Source: Chamaecrista fasciculata
Lineage: Eukaryota; Streptophyta; Magnoliopsida; Fabales; Fabaceae
Assembly: GCA_003254925.1 (NCBI GenBank)
Contig: QANZ01005551.1
Span: 67,496 to 131,495, forward strand
Direction of reading: 5' to 3'
Length of the DNA stretch: 64,000 nt
Position numbers and translations under genes: made by a program. The notes under the pieces were generated by a model. That model saw only the letters and a list, made by a program, of their open reading frames with translations, made no database searches and was not told the DNA's origin. Shown piece after piece: positions 21,771 to 32,811 of this stretch. Every line of letters starts with the position of its first letter. The stretch's first letter is position 1.

Positions 21771-24700
21771 CTAGGTACACTGATCAATGCGTCTAATCCC
21801 CATCGACGATACATGTCTCTCATGTATGACCCTTGCAAGCGGCTTTGTCAGAGGATCAGCAACATTATCCTCGCCTGCTACTTTGCAAATCTTCACATCA
21901 CCTCTGTCAATCATCTCCCTGACGAGGTGAAAACGTCTGAGTATATGTTTGGTCCTCTGGTGGGACCGTGGCTCCTTGGCTTGCGCAATAGCTCCACTAT
22001 TGTCGCAATACAGGGTAATGGGATCAGATATGGTCGGAACCACACCAAGCTCGGAGATGAACTTTCTAATCCACACAGCCTCCTTTGCCGCATCCGATGC
22101 TGCAATATACTCGGACTCCGTTGTAGAATCGGCAATCGTGCTCTGCTTGGAACTCTTCCAACTCACGCTGCCACCGTTCAGGAGAAACACATATCCTGAC
22201 TGCGATTTAAAGTCATCTTGGTCGGTTTGGAAACTAGCATCTGTGTAACCCCTTACACATAGCTCTTCATCAGTTCCACCGTACACCAAGAACTCATCCT
22301 TAGTCCTTCTTAAGTACTTAAGGATATTCTTGACAGCGATCCAATGATCCTCACCAGGGTCTTGTTGGAATCGGCTTGTCATACTCAGGGCAAACGACAC
22401 ATCGGGTCGAGTACATAGCATGGCATACATGATGGATCCTATGGCCGAGGCATAGGGGATCCCACTCATGCGACCTCGCTCAACAAGTGTCCTCGGACAC
22501 TGTTTCTTGCTTAGGGTCAGCCCATGATTCATCGGAATGAATCCCTTCTTGGAATCTTGCATACTGAACCTCTTCAGTACCTTATCCAAGTACGTGCTTT
22601 GACTCAACCCAAGAAGCCTACGAGATCTATCCCTATAGATCTTGATTCCTAGAATATAGGCGGCTTCTCCTAGGTCCTTCATTGAGAAGGATTTTCCCAA
22701 CCAAGATTTTACAATCTCTAAAGTTGAGATATCATTCCCAATGAGTAGTATGTCATCGACATACAGTACCAAGAACACAATCGTGCTCCCACTAACCTTC
22801 TTGTAAACACAAGGTTCGTCAGGGTTTTGTAGGAAGCCAAACTCTTTGACGACCTCATCAAAACGATGATTCCAACTCCTGGATGCTTGCTTCAATCCAT
22901 AAATGGATCTCTGAAGCTTGCACACCTTGTCTGGTGCCTCAGGACATTCAAACCCCTCGGGTTGTATCATATACACATCCTCGGGCAGCCTTCCGTTAAG
23001 GAATGCTGTTTTGACATCCATCTGCCATATCTCATAGTCATAATATGCAGCTATGGCAAGGAGGATCCTAATGGATTTGGCCATTGCAACAGGCGAAAAC
23101 GTTTCGTCATAGTCTATACCATGACGTTGCGTAAATCCCTTCGCAACTAGCCTCGCCTTGAAGACGGTGACGTTGCCGTCCATGTCGGTTTTCTCCTTGA
23201 AAACCCACTTGCACCCTACGGGTTTTACCCCTTCAGGTGGAGTGACCAAGTTCCAAACTTGGTTGTCGTACATGGACTGCATCTCAGCCTTCATGGCTTC
23301 AACCCATTTTTCTGAGTTGGGATCTACGATGGCCTCTTGATAGGTGGTGGGTTCACCACGCTCCGTGAGCAACACATCCTTGTTTTCAGTCACGAGAAAT
23401 CCATAGTATCTCTCTGGCTGGAAACGTGTTCTATCAGACCTTCGTGGTCCTTGTGTTTGTGGAGGAGCTTCCACAACCTCTTGTGGAACTTCTCCAGTTT
23501 CCGTCTGCGCCTCTGGCGTGTCTTGTGGAGCTTGAACTTCTTCAAGCTCTATCTTACTCCCACTGTTTCTCTTGGAAACAAGGTCCTTCTCTAAGAAGAA
23601 TCCATTCCTGACCACAAACACTTTGTTGTCAGTTGGGCAGTAGACGTAATACCCTTTGGTCTCTTTAGGGTATCCCACAAATAGACACTTGAGGGATTTG
23701 GGAGACAGTTTATCGTTAGCCTGTTGCTTAACATAAACCTCACATCCCCAAACCTTGAGGTAAGACAAATTGGGACTCTTCCCTTTCCATATCTCATATG
23801 GTGTCTTCTCAACGGATTTAGACGGAACACGGTTAAGTGTGAACGCGGCAGCTTCTAAAGCATACCCCCAGAAGGATGGCGGAAGATCGGTCTGACTCAT
23901 CATAGATCGAACCATATCCAATAGGGTTCGATTCCTCCTCTCAGACACACCATTCCACTGTGGTGTTCCAGGGGGAGTCAGTTGTGAAACTATTCCACAA
24001 CTACTAAGATGATCAGTGAATTCTTGACTCAAATATTCGCCTCCTCGATCAGATCGAAGGATCTTTATTTTCTTGTCAAGTTGGTTCTCAACTTCATTTT
24101 GAAATCTTTTGAACATTTCAAAAGACTCTGACTTGTGCTTCATCAAGTAGATATACCCATATCTACTGAAGTCGTCAGTGAACGTAATGAAGTACGAGTA
24201 ACCACCTCTGGCCTGCACACTCATGGGTCCACATACATCACTATGTATGATTCCCAAAAGGTCAGATGCCCTTTCACTTTGGCCAGTGAAAGGCGCTTTT
24301 GTCATCTTGCCAAGTAAACAGGATTCGCAAGCATCATATGATTCAAAATCAAATGATCTTAGAAGTCCATCTCTATGGAGCTTCTCAAGGCGTCTCTCGT
24401 TTATATGACCAAGGCGACAGTGCCAAAGGTACGTAGGATTAGGTTCGCCAACCTTAGTCCTTTTAGTATCAATGTTATAGATATTATTATGTCTTTGTTT
24501 CAATTCTAAGATATAGTGGTTATCATGCAGATCTCCATAAGCATATAACACATTATCCTTGTAAATTGAACACCTTCCATTACCATTCATACAAATAAAA
24601 CCTTCCTTATCCAAATAAGAAAGTGATATAATGTTTGAACTTAAACATGGAACGTAATAACAATTATTCAAAGACAGAATAAGCCCAGTGGGCAAAACTA

Positions 24701-25736
24701 GCTCGTATGTCCCTACAGCAACAGCAGCAACCCTTGCTCCATTGCCCACACGTAGGTCCACCTCGCCTCGGCTCAGCTTTCTACTTCTTCTCAACCCCTG
24801 CACATTAGTACAAATGTGAGAACCACAAGCAGTATCCAATACCCAAGTGGTAGGAGTAGACAAGTGAACGCCTATAACAAAGATACCTGAAGTAGAAGCC
24901 TCATTCTTCTTCTTCTTCAGATCTTCCATGTACAGCTTACAATTTCTTCTCCAGTGACCCGGCTTCTGGCAGAAGAAACAAACTGCATCCTTTGAGGTCT
25001 TTGCCTTCTTGGCAGGAGGTGGGTTAGGTCTTGCTGCAGGCTTGGTCCCACCAACCTCAGCATCTCCTTTCCTCTTTCCTTTGCCCTTCCCCTTTCCCTT
25101 GTTCTGAACTAACAAGACAGTGCTAGGCGCCTTCTTAATAGATGCCTCAGCAGTCTTTAGCATCCCATGCAGTTCAGACACTGATTTCTCCATGCCATTC
25201 ATATTGAAGTTCAAGACGAACTGGTCATAACTTCTGGGCAGCGAATGCAGGATCAAATCCGTCGCTAGCTCTGGCAAAATGGGAAATCCCAGCCTAGCAA
25301 GGTGATCTATGTGCCCCTGCATCTTCAAGACGTGGGCACTCACAGATCCACCTTCTGCCATCTTGCAAGAGTAGAGAGCTTTTGAAGTCTCAAACCTCTC
25401 TTGCCTTGCCTGTACTTGGAACATTTCCTTGAGATGCGTTATCATCTCATATGCCCCTTTGTTCTCCAAGTTCTTTTGAATCTCGGGAACCATGGTAACG
25501 AGCATAAGACAGGCAACGTCCACAGAGTCACTCTGATGCTTCTCGTAAGCATCCTTCTGAGCTCTTGGAGCATTGGCAGCAGGCTGTTCAGGGATGGGGT
25601 TGTCTAGGACATAGAGCTTTCTCTCCTGGGTGAGAACAATTCTCACATTCCGGTACCAGTCGAGAAAGTTAGTCCCAGTCAACTTGTCCTTCTCAAGGAC
25701 AGATCGCAGTGATAGTGAGGGAACGTTTGTTGCCAT
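21771..25736 (-). CDS. copia gag-pol polyprotein, 1321 residues, looks whole
   Basis: One open frame encodes the full Ty1/copia order. Residues 1-215 are UBN2-type gag. A CCHC knuckle (CFFCQKPGHWRRNC) lies near residue 253. A protease region has the DTACGSH motif near 297. The pre-integrase zinc region is HCRLGH...CESC, followed by a DDE integrase core (IHSDVCGP, TDDFSRYGY, SDRGGEYL). Reverse transcriptase (QMDVKTAFLNG, LYVDDILLIGND) and RNase H (YTDASF, STTESEYIAAS) complete the protein. The length is usual for one-frame plant copia polyproteins. The ATG at 25736 gives the conserved MATNVPSLSL start also used by the outer copy. It acts within virus-like particles to copy the element's RNA and integrate the DNA. 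Whether it is expressed cannot be told. Confidence 0.95.
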   Translation of the reverse strand: MATNVPSLSLRSVLEKDKLTGTNFLDWYRNVRIVLTQERKLYVLDNPIPEQPAANAPRAQKDAYEKHQSDSVDVACLMLVTMVPEIQKNLENKGAYEMITHLKEMFQVQARQERFETSKALYSCKMAEGGSVSAHVLKMQGHIDHLARLGFPILPELATDLILHSLPRSYDQFVLNFNMNGMEKSVSELHGMLKTAEASIKKAPSTVLLVQNKGKGKGKGKRKGDAEVGGTKPAARPNPPPAKKAKTSKDAVCFFCQKPGHWRRNCKLYMEDLKKKKNEASTSGIFVIGVHLSTPTTWVLDTACGSHICTNVQGLRRSRKLSRGEVDLRVGNGARVAAVAVGTYELVLPTGLILSLNNCYYVPCLSSNIISLSYLDKEGFICMNGNGRCSIYKDNVLYAYGDLHDNHYILELKQRHNNIYNIDTKRTKVGEPNPTYLWHCRLGHINERRLEKLHRDGLLRSFDFESYDACESCLLGKMTKAPFTGQSERASDLLGIIHSDVCGPMSVQARGGYSYFITFTDDFSRYGYIYLMKHKSESFEMFKRFQNEVENQLDKKIKILRSDRGGEYLSQEFTDHLSSCGIVSQLTPPGTPQWNGVSERRNRTLLDMVRSMMSQTDLPPSFWGYALEAAAFTLNRVPSKSVEKTPYEIWKGKSPNLSYLKVWGCEVYVKQQANDKLSPKSLKCLFVGYPKETKGYYVYCPTDNKVFVVRNGFFLEKDLVSKRNSGSKIELEEVQAPQDTPEAQTETGEVPQEVVEAPPQTQGPRRSDRTRFQPERYYGFLVTENKDVLLTERGEPTTYQEAIVDPNSEKWVEAMKAEMQSMYDNQVWNLVTPPEGVKPVGCKWVFKEKTDMDGNVTVFKARLVAKGFTQRHGIDYDETFSPVAMAKSIRILLAIAAYYDYEIWQMDVKTAFLNGRLPEDVYMIQPEGFECPEAPDKVCKLQRSIYGLKQASRSWNHRFDEVVKEFGFLQNPDEPCVYKKVSGSTIVFLVLYVDDILLIGNDISTLEIVKSWLGKSFSMKDLGEAAYILGIKIYRDRSRRLLGLSQSTYLDKVLKRFSMQDSKKGFIPMNHGLTLSKKQCPRTLVERGRMSGIPYASAIGSIMYAMLCTRPDVSFALSMTSRFQQDPGEDHWIAVKNILKYLRRTKDEFLVYGGTDEELCVRGYTDASFQTDQDDFKSQSGYVFLLNGGSVSWKSSKQSTIADSTTESEYIAASDAAKEAVWIRKFISELGVVPTISDPITLYCDNSGAIAQAKEPRSHQRTKHILRRFHLVREMIDRGDVKICKVAGEDNVADPLTKPLARVIHERHVSSMGIRRIDQCT

Positions 25737-27297
25737 TTGATTCTACAATTCAGATATGCAAAGTTTAATTAGCAGGAAAATAAAATATATCCACCATTTT
25801 ATAAAACCCAGTAAAATTTATTATTAGTGGCTAAGACCCATATTTCACCAAAGTCTACCGTCGCTGAGGGCGATCATGCATCCTTTAGCTATTTAGGTAG
25901 GTAACTCCTTACCAATCACATCTCTATGTGACTCTTAGATCTTTATGGGACTGTATCATCATATGATACGGCATGTTTATCCCATCTAATGCCTTGAGGC
26001 CCAAAACCGTTTTGATAGCCCCATTAAGTCACACAATAAAACTCGTGAATGGCAAGGCCCAAACGACGAGGCCGAAGCCCAGCCCCATATCATCAACGGC
26101 GTCACTTAAACACGTGTCGCTGAGGGCGATCACCGCATTTAATGACCCAAGATTTCAATGGGCGTCGAACTGAAAACCCCCATTCACCCGTGTGTCCTCG
26201 AGGTCAAGGCAGATACGTGTCGCTGAGGGCGATCACCGCTCCACGATGAACAAGATTTCCACAAGGTGTTTTATTGATGACATTAAAACTTAAGATTTTC
26301 TAAAAGGGTTTGATTTTTGAAAAAGTTCCGTTTTAAAGTTTAATTTTAAAACTCCTTTTAAAATTAAACGAGTCATGTCACATGTTTAATCCCCAAGTGT
26401 ATCACATACACATAAACATGTGCACGGATTATGCATCATATGCAAAATCCCATGCTCGTATCGCATACGAATACATATATATATATGGCGCCAAAAGCAG
26501 GGTAAATTGCATGTTAAAATCGCGTCCTAAACATACATCTAGCGCTTTGTATCACATACAAACCTAAATGCAAACTGACATACATTGTGTTTAGATATGG
26601 CTCACCTATCCTAATAATTCTCCCAAGCCAATGAGAGAATTTTTCTAAAAAGAAAAACGTAAAATTACAAGAGAGTAAACCCCAGTTACATTGAGGTATA
26701 AACTGAAAAGTAAAATTACATCGGATAGAGGGAGACGACACGCAGGCCGTATACACCATAAACCTAGAGCCATATCCAACACCACACAATTACATATATG
26801 AACACTTCATACAATCATGTCAAACACAATATATATCCAACACATAGCAAAAACGATTTTTGTAGGTGTTAATTAGGATGTGCAATTTTAACATGCCTTT
26901 TCTTGAATTTAGGCCAATTATCAATAATTATAAAATTCAGGAATCACATTCCAAAATTTTAATTATTGACCCAAAAATTTTAAAATTCACAATTTTATTC
27001 AAATTTTCAATCACCCACATAATATTATGATTAAAACACTTTTAACCATAATTATATGGGAATTTCGACTTTGGCCTATATTTACAAGAAAAATTCGAAA
27101 TCAATCATATTGACTTCCTTATGTATCACATACATAAGTTTGCACCTATTCTTGTAGATTCAGTTTTTTAAAAAACATTCGGTGGATTTTTTTTGTAAAA
27201 CCAATTCAAGATTGAAAAAGGTAAAACAAGCCAAGCATACATCACATGCACACCAAAATGATTTTAAATTCCAAGACTAGCGTGGCTTTGATACCAC
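25737..27297 (-). other. leader and PBS of the inner copia element
   Basis: This non-coding leader lies between the PBS (27284-27296) and the gag start. It carries the reverse complement of the GATCGCCCTCAGCGAC motif at 25860-25875, 26112-26131 and 26215-26234, in the same arrangement as the outer element's leader. Confidence 0.75.
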
Positions 27298-30200
27298 TGT
27301 TGGGAAATCCTCAGGGAAACACGCAGCGGAAGAAACGTAAATTAAAAAAAAATTTGCGCCCCCGAGGAAAACCCACCCTGAGATCCGCTAGTTGAAATTT
27401 AAAACCAGATACGAAAAGTGTTATACCTCAGGCTTTCAATCGGATTTGTGATACTGGTGAGTCTAGAAGTCCGTCTCCACGTCCTTCCTCTACCGGTGAT
27501 CCACACGAACAGTTTCCCGAACACGAGGTGCTAGCCTCCACGCCTCTTTCTCCAAAGAGACTCGGGATCCAATCTACAGATTATGAATTCAGGAACTCCT
27601 TCTCTGAAATCCAGGTGGATGGCGCCACAGATCAACAATCAGCAACAAAACTCCTTTTGTTCTATTGTTGTCTACAAACCCTTAGAACCCACAATTTTCG
27701 ATAACTCTTCTAACTCCTTAGAAGAAAATCGACTTCTCTCTCTAGGAAGGTGGGTGTCGAAATTTTCTCTCTCTACAAGGAGGAATTCGACTTCTCTCTA
27801 TTTGGTGAGCTAGGGTTTCAGAATGTGCATGACATGACCAAGTGTGGGAGCTAGGCGACTTTGCAGACTTTATATTTACTAAAATTACACTAATTTTATA
27901 AATATAAAATCTATGATATTCTTATAATATCATATTTTAGGCTTTGAATATCTAATTAAAATATTCCTAGAATATCTTAATTCAAATTCAAATAACCAAC
28001 TCAGAATCAAAATTTGAAGATCAAATCTTCCAATGGGACCCATGAGCTAGGCGCCTATCTCCCTTAATTATTGGGAATTTTATAAATCAAAAATAACTCC
28101 TAAAATTAAGGAGTCATAACCAACTTATATTATCCCATTGTTTTTGAATTAAAATATTACAATAATATCTCTAATTCAAATTTTGAATTTTGAATTTAGT
28201 TTCATTATTGAATTAAAATATTACCTCAATATCTTAATTCAAATCTCGAATCTCAAATTCAAATTCAAATCCATGACTTAAATCAATAAAACATTTTTAT
28301 TATTTAAATCACCTATAAATGAGGCGCCACCCTCAAACAAATAGTAGGGAATTTTATAAATTAATAATCTCCTAACTTTTAGGAATTATTTAATTTATTA
28401 TTTCCCAATATTTAAATTGCAAATAATTAATCTCTATTAATTATTTACCAATTATTTAAATCATGTAGAAAATACAAGACAAGACATAATGTCCTAGACA
28501 TTTCCTCTGTGTCTTAAATTAGGCCACGGAGTGACCCACGAATTACCTTAATTCGTCTCCCTCAGAAGTGTGTTCCAATCCTGCTCGTGTGTGACCCAGT
28601 AGGCCCCACGTGAAGTTGGCAGTAGGTCATCCCTATCTCCTACAAGTCGTGAGCGGACTCTAGCAAGCCATCGCGACTACCCAAAACACGTGAGTTGATC
28701 GATCGTTACCAGAACCGATTTTAACCTTCGTACCTCCTAGGCACTGACCCTATTGTTCTGCGATATCTTGGTCATGGATCAGGCACGGGAAAGTCATCCA
28801 TGATCCAAACCTTTACTTTCTCGATTCCTTGAGTAAGTCCCATATACTAGCGTGGCCACGCATTTTCCTGGACAGACTCATCGAGGGCGCCAGTAAGATA
28901 TCTCCCAATTTAATGGGGAACAAAATCCCTGTTGGGAAATCACAGAGGGAGCGCAGCGGAAGAAATTAAAAATTTGGACTAAAACGCAAATAAAACTAAG
29001 AGCTAACTCTGTGATTCCTTCCAGGATCCACTAACTATGTTTATACCAGATAAGAAAAGATGTTTACCTAGTTTTGATCGGTGACTTATCGTATTCGCGA
29101 ATTTGAGAAGTCCACAGAGTGTCCTTCCTCTACCAGTAATCCACACGAGCAGTTTGGCAGATGCCTAGGTGCTAGCCTCCTTCACTTCTTCCCAAGTGAA
29201 TACGGGAACTCTATCTATGATTCTTGAATAATCAAGAACTGTTCTTGATTATCAAGATTGATTGGGAAGTACTAATATTATCAGGTGCAGGTCCAATTCT
29301 CTTTCTTCAAGAAAATCGACTCACTCTCATAATATTAGGACTAGGCGATTTTTCACTCTCTATAGATGCTCTAGGCGAAATTCTTGGTCTGACCAAGAAT
29401 TGATCTGTGTTGTGAGTTATCTCTGAGATAGGCGCCTAGTGCCTCTATTTATAGTGTTCTCATTCCTAGTTTTAGGGAATCCTAATCCAATTAGGATATC
29501 TCTAAGATATGGGATATCTTTTAGATATCTCAAAATATCTTTTGATTTATAATATTAAACTTAATATTATAATTCAAAAATAAAGCCCAATTTTCGAATT
29601 TGACCTATCCAAGATCAAATCTTGGATCAAATCTTGATTTGCTCAAATCCTATTGGTTGGAATGAGTCATGAGATTTTGATTTTATAATTTAAATATTAC
29701 TTTAATAATTAAATATAAAAATCGACTTTAGCCTAGACCCAAACTCTAAAATGCAAGATCAAATCTTCCATCCCAAGAAAGGGGGTAGGCGAAATTCTCA
29801 TGGAGTTTTTGGAGGAATTTTATAACAACCCAAACTCCTTAGGTAGTTATAACTAATTCCTAACAATTTTGAATAAAAGAATTACCTTAATATCTTTTAA
29901 TTCAAATCCTATATCTTTTCCAAAAGATATTTATCTTATCTTTATTTAATTAATAAAAACAATTTCTATTAATAAAAACAAAGATAATGAGGCGCCACCC
30001 TCATCCTTTTATTTCCCAATTTTAGTGAATTTAATAAATCAATAATTCCCTAATTTTTAGGAAACTTATTTAATTTATTTATTCACTAATATTTTAATTG
30101 TAAAACTATTTAACAATTAATTTAAATTTAAATTTGTCCAACAAATTTAAAACCTCAATCATAGATATTTATTTAAGACAAGATTTAATGTCCTAAGACA

Positions 30201-31615
30201 TTTAACTATGTCCTAAATTGTGTCACCTAAGTGACTCACGAATTAACCCTAATTCGTGTCCCAAAAATTAGCATCTTGATCCTGCTCATGTGTGACCCAG
30301 CAGGCCTCACGTGAAGTTGGCAGCAAATCATTTTATGATTCACAAGTTGTGAGCGGACTCTAGCAAGCCATCACAACTACCCAAAACACGGGAGTTATCG
30401 CTTTAACGACTTAACGATTTAACCTAAATACCACCTTGTCATAATTCCTATTGTCTCACGATATTTTGGTCATGGATCAGGCACGGGAATGTCATCCAAA
30501 ATCCAAACCACAACTTTCTCGATTTCCTGAGTTAGTCCCAATTCCCAGCGTGGCCACGCATTTCTTGGACAGACTCATCGAGGGCGCCAGTTAAATATCT
30601 CTCATCTTAATGAGGGACAAAATCCCATCTTGGTCAACCACATTCCTTTGCACGGTAATCAACCAAACCCGTACCTAGCCTGTATGGCTACCCTGCTACG
30701 GGTAACGTTGGACTAGGCCAAAGTTTGACAACTACAATGCCGGAATAGTCAAGACCTCAGGTCTAAGGCTATCGTGACAGGTGTACAGGAGAGGCTCGCT
30801 TATGACTAAACCCATGCAGGACTCTCCGGGTCGGTCCAGCAACTTGTAACCCTTACATAATTGCATCATGACTCTCGAGAAGCATCTAGTGCATGTATCT
30901 CTATACACCGAGGTCATGCTGGTCTTGGTTCATTTACGCTCCCACGTGAATGATCGACCAGGGACAGTTTTAGATTATTTATCATATAATTAATCAAGGA
31001 TTGTTATCATAGTAAACACGCTAATAATATGATAACCATTAATTTATCTCCATAAATTAATTAATATGTTCAAAACATATTTATGAAATGATTGGCCCTA
31101 GGGCACAATCTCCAACAATCCCAGTCTTGGTCAGTCCACATTCCTCAGCACGGCAATCAAGCAGACCCGTACTTAGCCCTTATGGCTACCCTGCTACGGG
31201 CAACGTTAGACTAAGCCAAAGTCTGACAACTGCAACGCCGGAATAATGATGACCTCAGGTCTAAGGCGTCGTGACAGGCGTACAAGAGAGGCAAGCTAAT
31301 GACTAAACCCATGCAGGACTCTCCGGGTCAGTCCAGCAACTTGTAACCCTTTACGTAATTGCACCATGACTCTCATTCCAGCATCGCATGCATGCATCCC
31401 TATGCATTGAGGTCATGCTGATCTTAGGTCATTTTCGCTCCCACGAAAATAATCGATCAGGGACAGGTTTAGATTAATTATCGTATAATTAATCATGGAC
31501 GTAATCACAGTAAACATGCTAATAATGTGAAAACCATTAATTTATCTCTATAAATTAATCCATATGTTCATAACATATACAGAAAAGGATTGGCCCTAGG
31601 GCACAATTCCTATCA
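27298..31615 (-). repeat. 5' LTR (own orientation) of the inner copia element, split by a solo LTR
   Basis: The pieces 27298-28929 and 31118-31615 match the LTR at 19597-21721. Removing the insertion and one target copy leaves exactly 2125 bp. Confidence 0.93.
28930..31117 (-). mobile_element. solo LTR of a third related copia family (layer 4)
   Basis: This 2188-bp sequence runs from TGTTGGGAAATCACAG to CACAATCTCCAACA and is flanked by atccc on both sides (28925-28929 and 31118-31122). It shares terminal and scattered internal blocks with the other two copia LTRs but differs widely elsewhere, so it is a sister family. No internal coding region is present, which fits LTR-LTR recombination after insertion. 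It is the youngest insertion in the nest by position. Confidence 0.92.
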
Positions 31616-31620
31616 GCATG

Positions 31621-32761
31621 GTGAGCCCACCACCTATCAAGAGGCCATCGTAGACCCCAACTCCGAGAAATGGGTTGAAGCCATGAAGGCTGAGATGCAA
31701 TCTATGCACGACAACAAGGTATGGACCTTGGTCGCTCCACCTGAAGGGGTAAAACCCGTAGGGTGCAAGTGGGTTTTCAAAGAGAAAACAGACATGGATG
31801 GCAATGTCAACGTCTTCAAGGCGAGGCTAGATTCTAGGCAAATCTTTGGCAATGTAAAATCCTAGTTAGGAAAATCTTTCTCAATGAAGGACTTAGGAGA
31901 AGCTGCCTACATTCTAGGCATTAAGATCTATAGAGATAGATCTCGTAGGCTTCTTGGATTGAGTCAGAGTACGTACTTGGATAAGGTATTGAAGAGGTTC
32001 AATATGCAAGATTCCAAGAAGGGATTCATACCGATGAATCATGGGCTGACCCTGAGCAAGAAACATGAGTGGAATTCCTTATGCTTCGGCAATAGGATCC
32101 ATCATGTATGCCATGTTATGTACTCGACCTGATGTGTCGTTTGCCCTAAGCATGACGAGTCGATTCCAACAAGACCCTGGTGAGGATCATTGGATCGCTG
32201 TCAAAAATATCCTTAAGTACTTGAGAAGGACCAAGGATGAGTTCTTGGTGTACGGTGGAACTGATGAGGAGCTATGTGTAAGGGGTTACACAGACGCTAG
32301 TTTCCAAACCGACCAAGATGACTTTAAATCGCAGTCAGGATATGTGTTTCTCCTGAACGGTGGCAGCGTGACTTGGAAGAGTTCCAAGCAGAGCACGATT
32401 GCCGATTCTACAACGGAGTCCGAGTATATTGCAGCATCGGATGCAGCAAAGGAGGCTGTGTGGATTAGAAAGTTCATCTCCGAGCTTGGTGTGGTTCCGA
32501 CCATCTCTGATCCCGTTACCCTGTATTGTGACAATAGTGGTGCTATTGCACAAGCCAAGGAGCCACAGTCCCACCAGAGGACCAAACATATACTCAGACG
32601 TTTTCACCTTGTCAGAGAGATGATTGAGAGAGGTGATGTGAAGATATGTAAAGTAGCAGGCGAGGATAAGTTGCTGATCCTCTGACGAAGCCTCTTGCAA
32701 GGGTCATACATGAGCGGCATGTATCGTCGATGGGGATTAGACGCATTGATCAGTGTACCTA
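31621..32761 (+). mobile_element. RT and RNase H part of the outer copia element
   Basis: After the layer-3 insertion the outer element resumes with RT sequence (WVEAMKAEMQSMHDN, KPVGCKWVFKEKTDMDG). It then has the late-RT and RNase H region (STYLDKVLKRF, GYTDASFQTDQDD, TESEYIAASDAAKEAVW). It is a broken, shortened fossil compared with the whole copy. It ends just before the PPT and 3' LTR. Confidence 0.9.
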
Positions 32762-32811
32762 GGAGTAGGAACAGCTAGATTGATGATTGTACCCTAGTGC
32801 AAGTGGGAGTC

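Larger units (their letters stand above)
19597..31615 (-). mobile_element. inner Ty1/copia element (layer 3), looks whole apart from a solo LTR inserted in one LTR
   Basis: It lies in reverse orientation inside the outer element's pol region, with gcatg on both sides (19592-19596 and 31616-31620). In its own direction it consists of an LTR (31615-27298, itself interrupted), PBS (27296-27284, TGGTATCAAAGCC), leader, a single gag-pol frame, PPT (21733-21722) and LTR (21721-19597). Both LTRs are 2125 bp once the insertion is set aside. By eye they differ at roughly 35-40 sites, under 2 per cent, suggesting an age below about a million years at commonly used plant rates. Gag-pol is related to, but distinct from, the outer copy. 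Confidence 0.94.

Noticed and set aside
21813-25607. Many short plus-strand frames opposite the copia gag-pol
   Set aside because: They are antisense shadows of the 21771-25736 frame.
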